From Diplolepis rosae (lineage: Eukaryota > Arthropoda > Insecta > Hymenoptera > Diplolepididae), in the NCBI GenBank assembly GCA_030998225.1, contig JAPYXD010000704.1, forward strand, positions 8,494,001-8,558,000: DNA of 64,000 bases, given 5' to 3'. This document shows positions 63,159 to 64,000 of this stretch, in pieces. How positions within the stretch are numbered: position 1 is the stretch's first letter; each line of letters begins with the position of its first letter. A model generated the notes under the pieces. That model searched no databases, was not told the DNA's origin, and worked only from the letters and a program-made list of their open reading frames with translations. Both the position numbers and the translations under genes were made by a program.

Positions 63159-64000
63159 CTAGAATGAAAAATTAAGGACATGACAGCAATATGTAGCAAG
63201 ATTCAATTTCAGGATAAATTTTAGAAACATAATATAACAATAATAGCAATATAAACTGCTATATTATAAAAAATACATGCACCTTTACTTTTTTTCAGCA
63301 ATTTTACATAATCATGTACAGTCCTTACAACTACAATAAATTTACTAAATAAAGAATATTTTACAATAATACACATAATTTTGCGAAATTTTGAAAAATC
63401 ACTACAATTTTTGTTGAAAATGAAAGGGAATATGATAATTAGAGCTATATTGTTAAAATTTTTTGTAAAATTAGTAAATTTGCCCTAGTATTTTTTCCTT
63501 TATATGTAAAATTACTCAAGACAGAGTAAAAGTGCATAAATTTTTCAAAGTGTAATTACGGGCATGTGATACTTGAGGAGAGCAGCAAGTTCTTATTAAC
63601 AACTGGGTTCAGTTTCTACTTATTTATATCTAAACTACATAAAATTTTATTTAAAAAATTTATCAAATTGTAGAGAAGATAGAAACAAACGTAAACTACT
63701 TTTAGTTTAGGCAGCAAAAAAAAAAACATTTCTGATGAATTTTGTTAAAATTGAACTTTTTTTCACTTTCAAAACCAAAAGTTGTCTAACTACATCCGTT
63801 TTTAACTTTTTTACCATTTCTCGAATTTTGGAAATAAAATTTTATGTATTTTGGACACAAACATGTAGAAATTCAAAATCAATAAAATTTGTTAAATTTC
63901 TAAGTATTACATGTCCTCAAGACGTCATTTCATACTTTCATACGTTTTGAATTGAAATAGCAGCTAATCATATCAAATTTTTATTTAGTCCAAGCAACAG
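63159..64000. other. upstream intron or 5' flank of RPB2, no feature resolved
   Basis: AT-rich. I looked on the minus strand for a short ATG exon ending one base past a codon before GT and found no convincing candidate. The 71-codon plus-strand frame at 63735-63950 has no domain. Confidence 0.4.

Overview
The window is insect nuclear DNA: AT-rich, intron-containing, and crowded with insect-type transposable elements (BEL/Pao, errantivirus-like Ty3/gypsy, mariner, hAT, tRNA-derived SINEs). Five host transcription units and one small ORF were rebuilt from exon translations and matching splice phases. I cannot name the species; Hymenoptera is only a guess.

Layout. 1-6400: a transposon tail and a 5'-truncated, decayed gypsy/errantivirus-like retroelement with an env-like gene. 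6800-17200: a graveyard of transposase-like genes and two mariner relics. 17458-24628: a BEL/Pao element with both LTRs, a 5-bp target duplication (GACAT), a tRNA-Tyr primer site and long gag and pol frames, broken only at the gag/pol junction. 25440-34100: a SINE copy and three THEG-repeat genes (sperm microtubule-associated type), two of them a divergent pair; a 2.1-kb TA-flanked transposon holding a dead mariner lies between. 35022-39186: a nine-exon two-lobed transferrin (Tsf2/melanotransferrin type) with a putative GPI tail and an Asn-rich insert. 40090-48018: a 13-exon gene for a ~1758-residue Cys/Lys-rich protein I cannot name. 48260-54160: nested mobile elements, including a 3.5-kb composite hAT with a perfect 8-bp duplication. 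54359-56519: TMEM129, an ER E3 ubiquitin ligase. 57039-57284: a small PRR15-like ORF. 58402-63158: RPB2, the second-largest RNA polymerase II subunit, lacking only its short first coding exon.

Most notable observation: a 1335-bp DNA transposon (45560-46894) interrupts a coding exon of the large gene. Its terminal inverted repeats carry a GTAAAA donor and a pyrimidine-tract/CAG acceptor. Splicing there would keep the frame and add exactly 15 nt, so it looks like an introner-like element caught after making an intron. A truncated second copy lies inside the composite hAT. An in-frame stop 200 nt downstream of the insertion complicates this. The host genes are independent units, not a shared pathway; the three THEG genes are the one local functional cluster.
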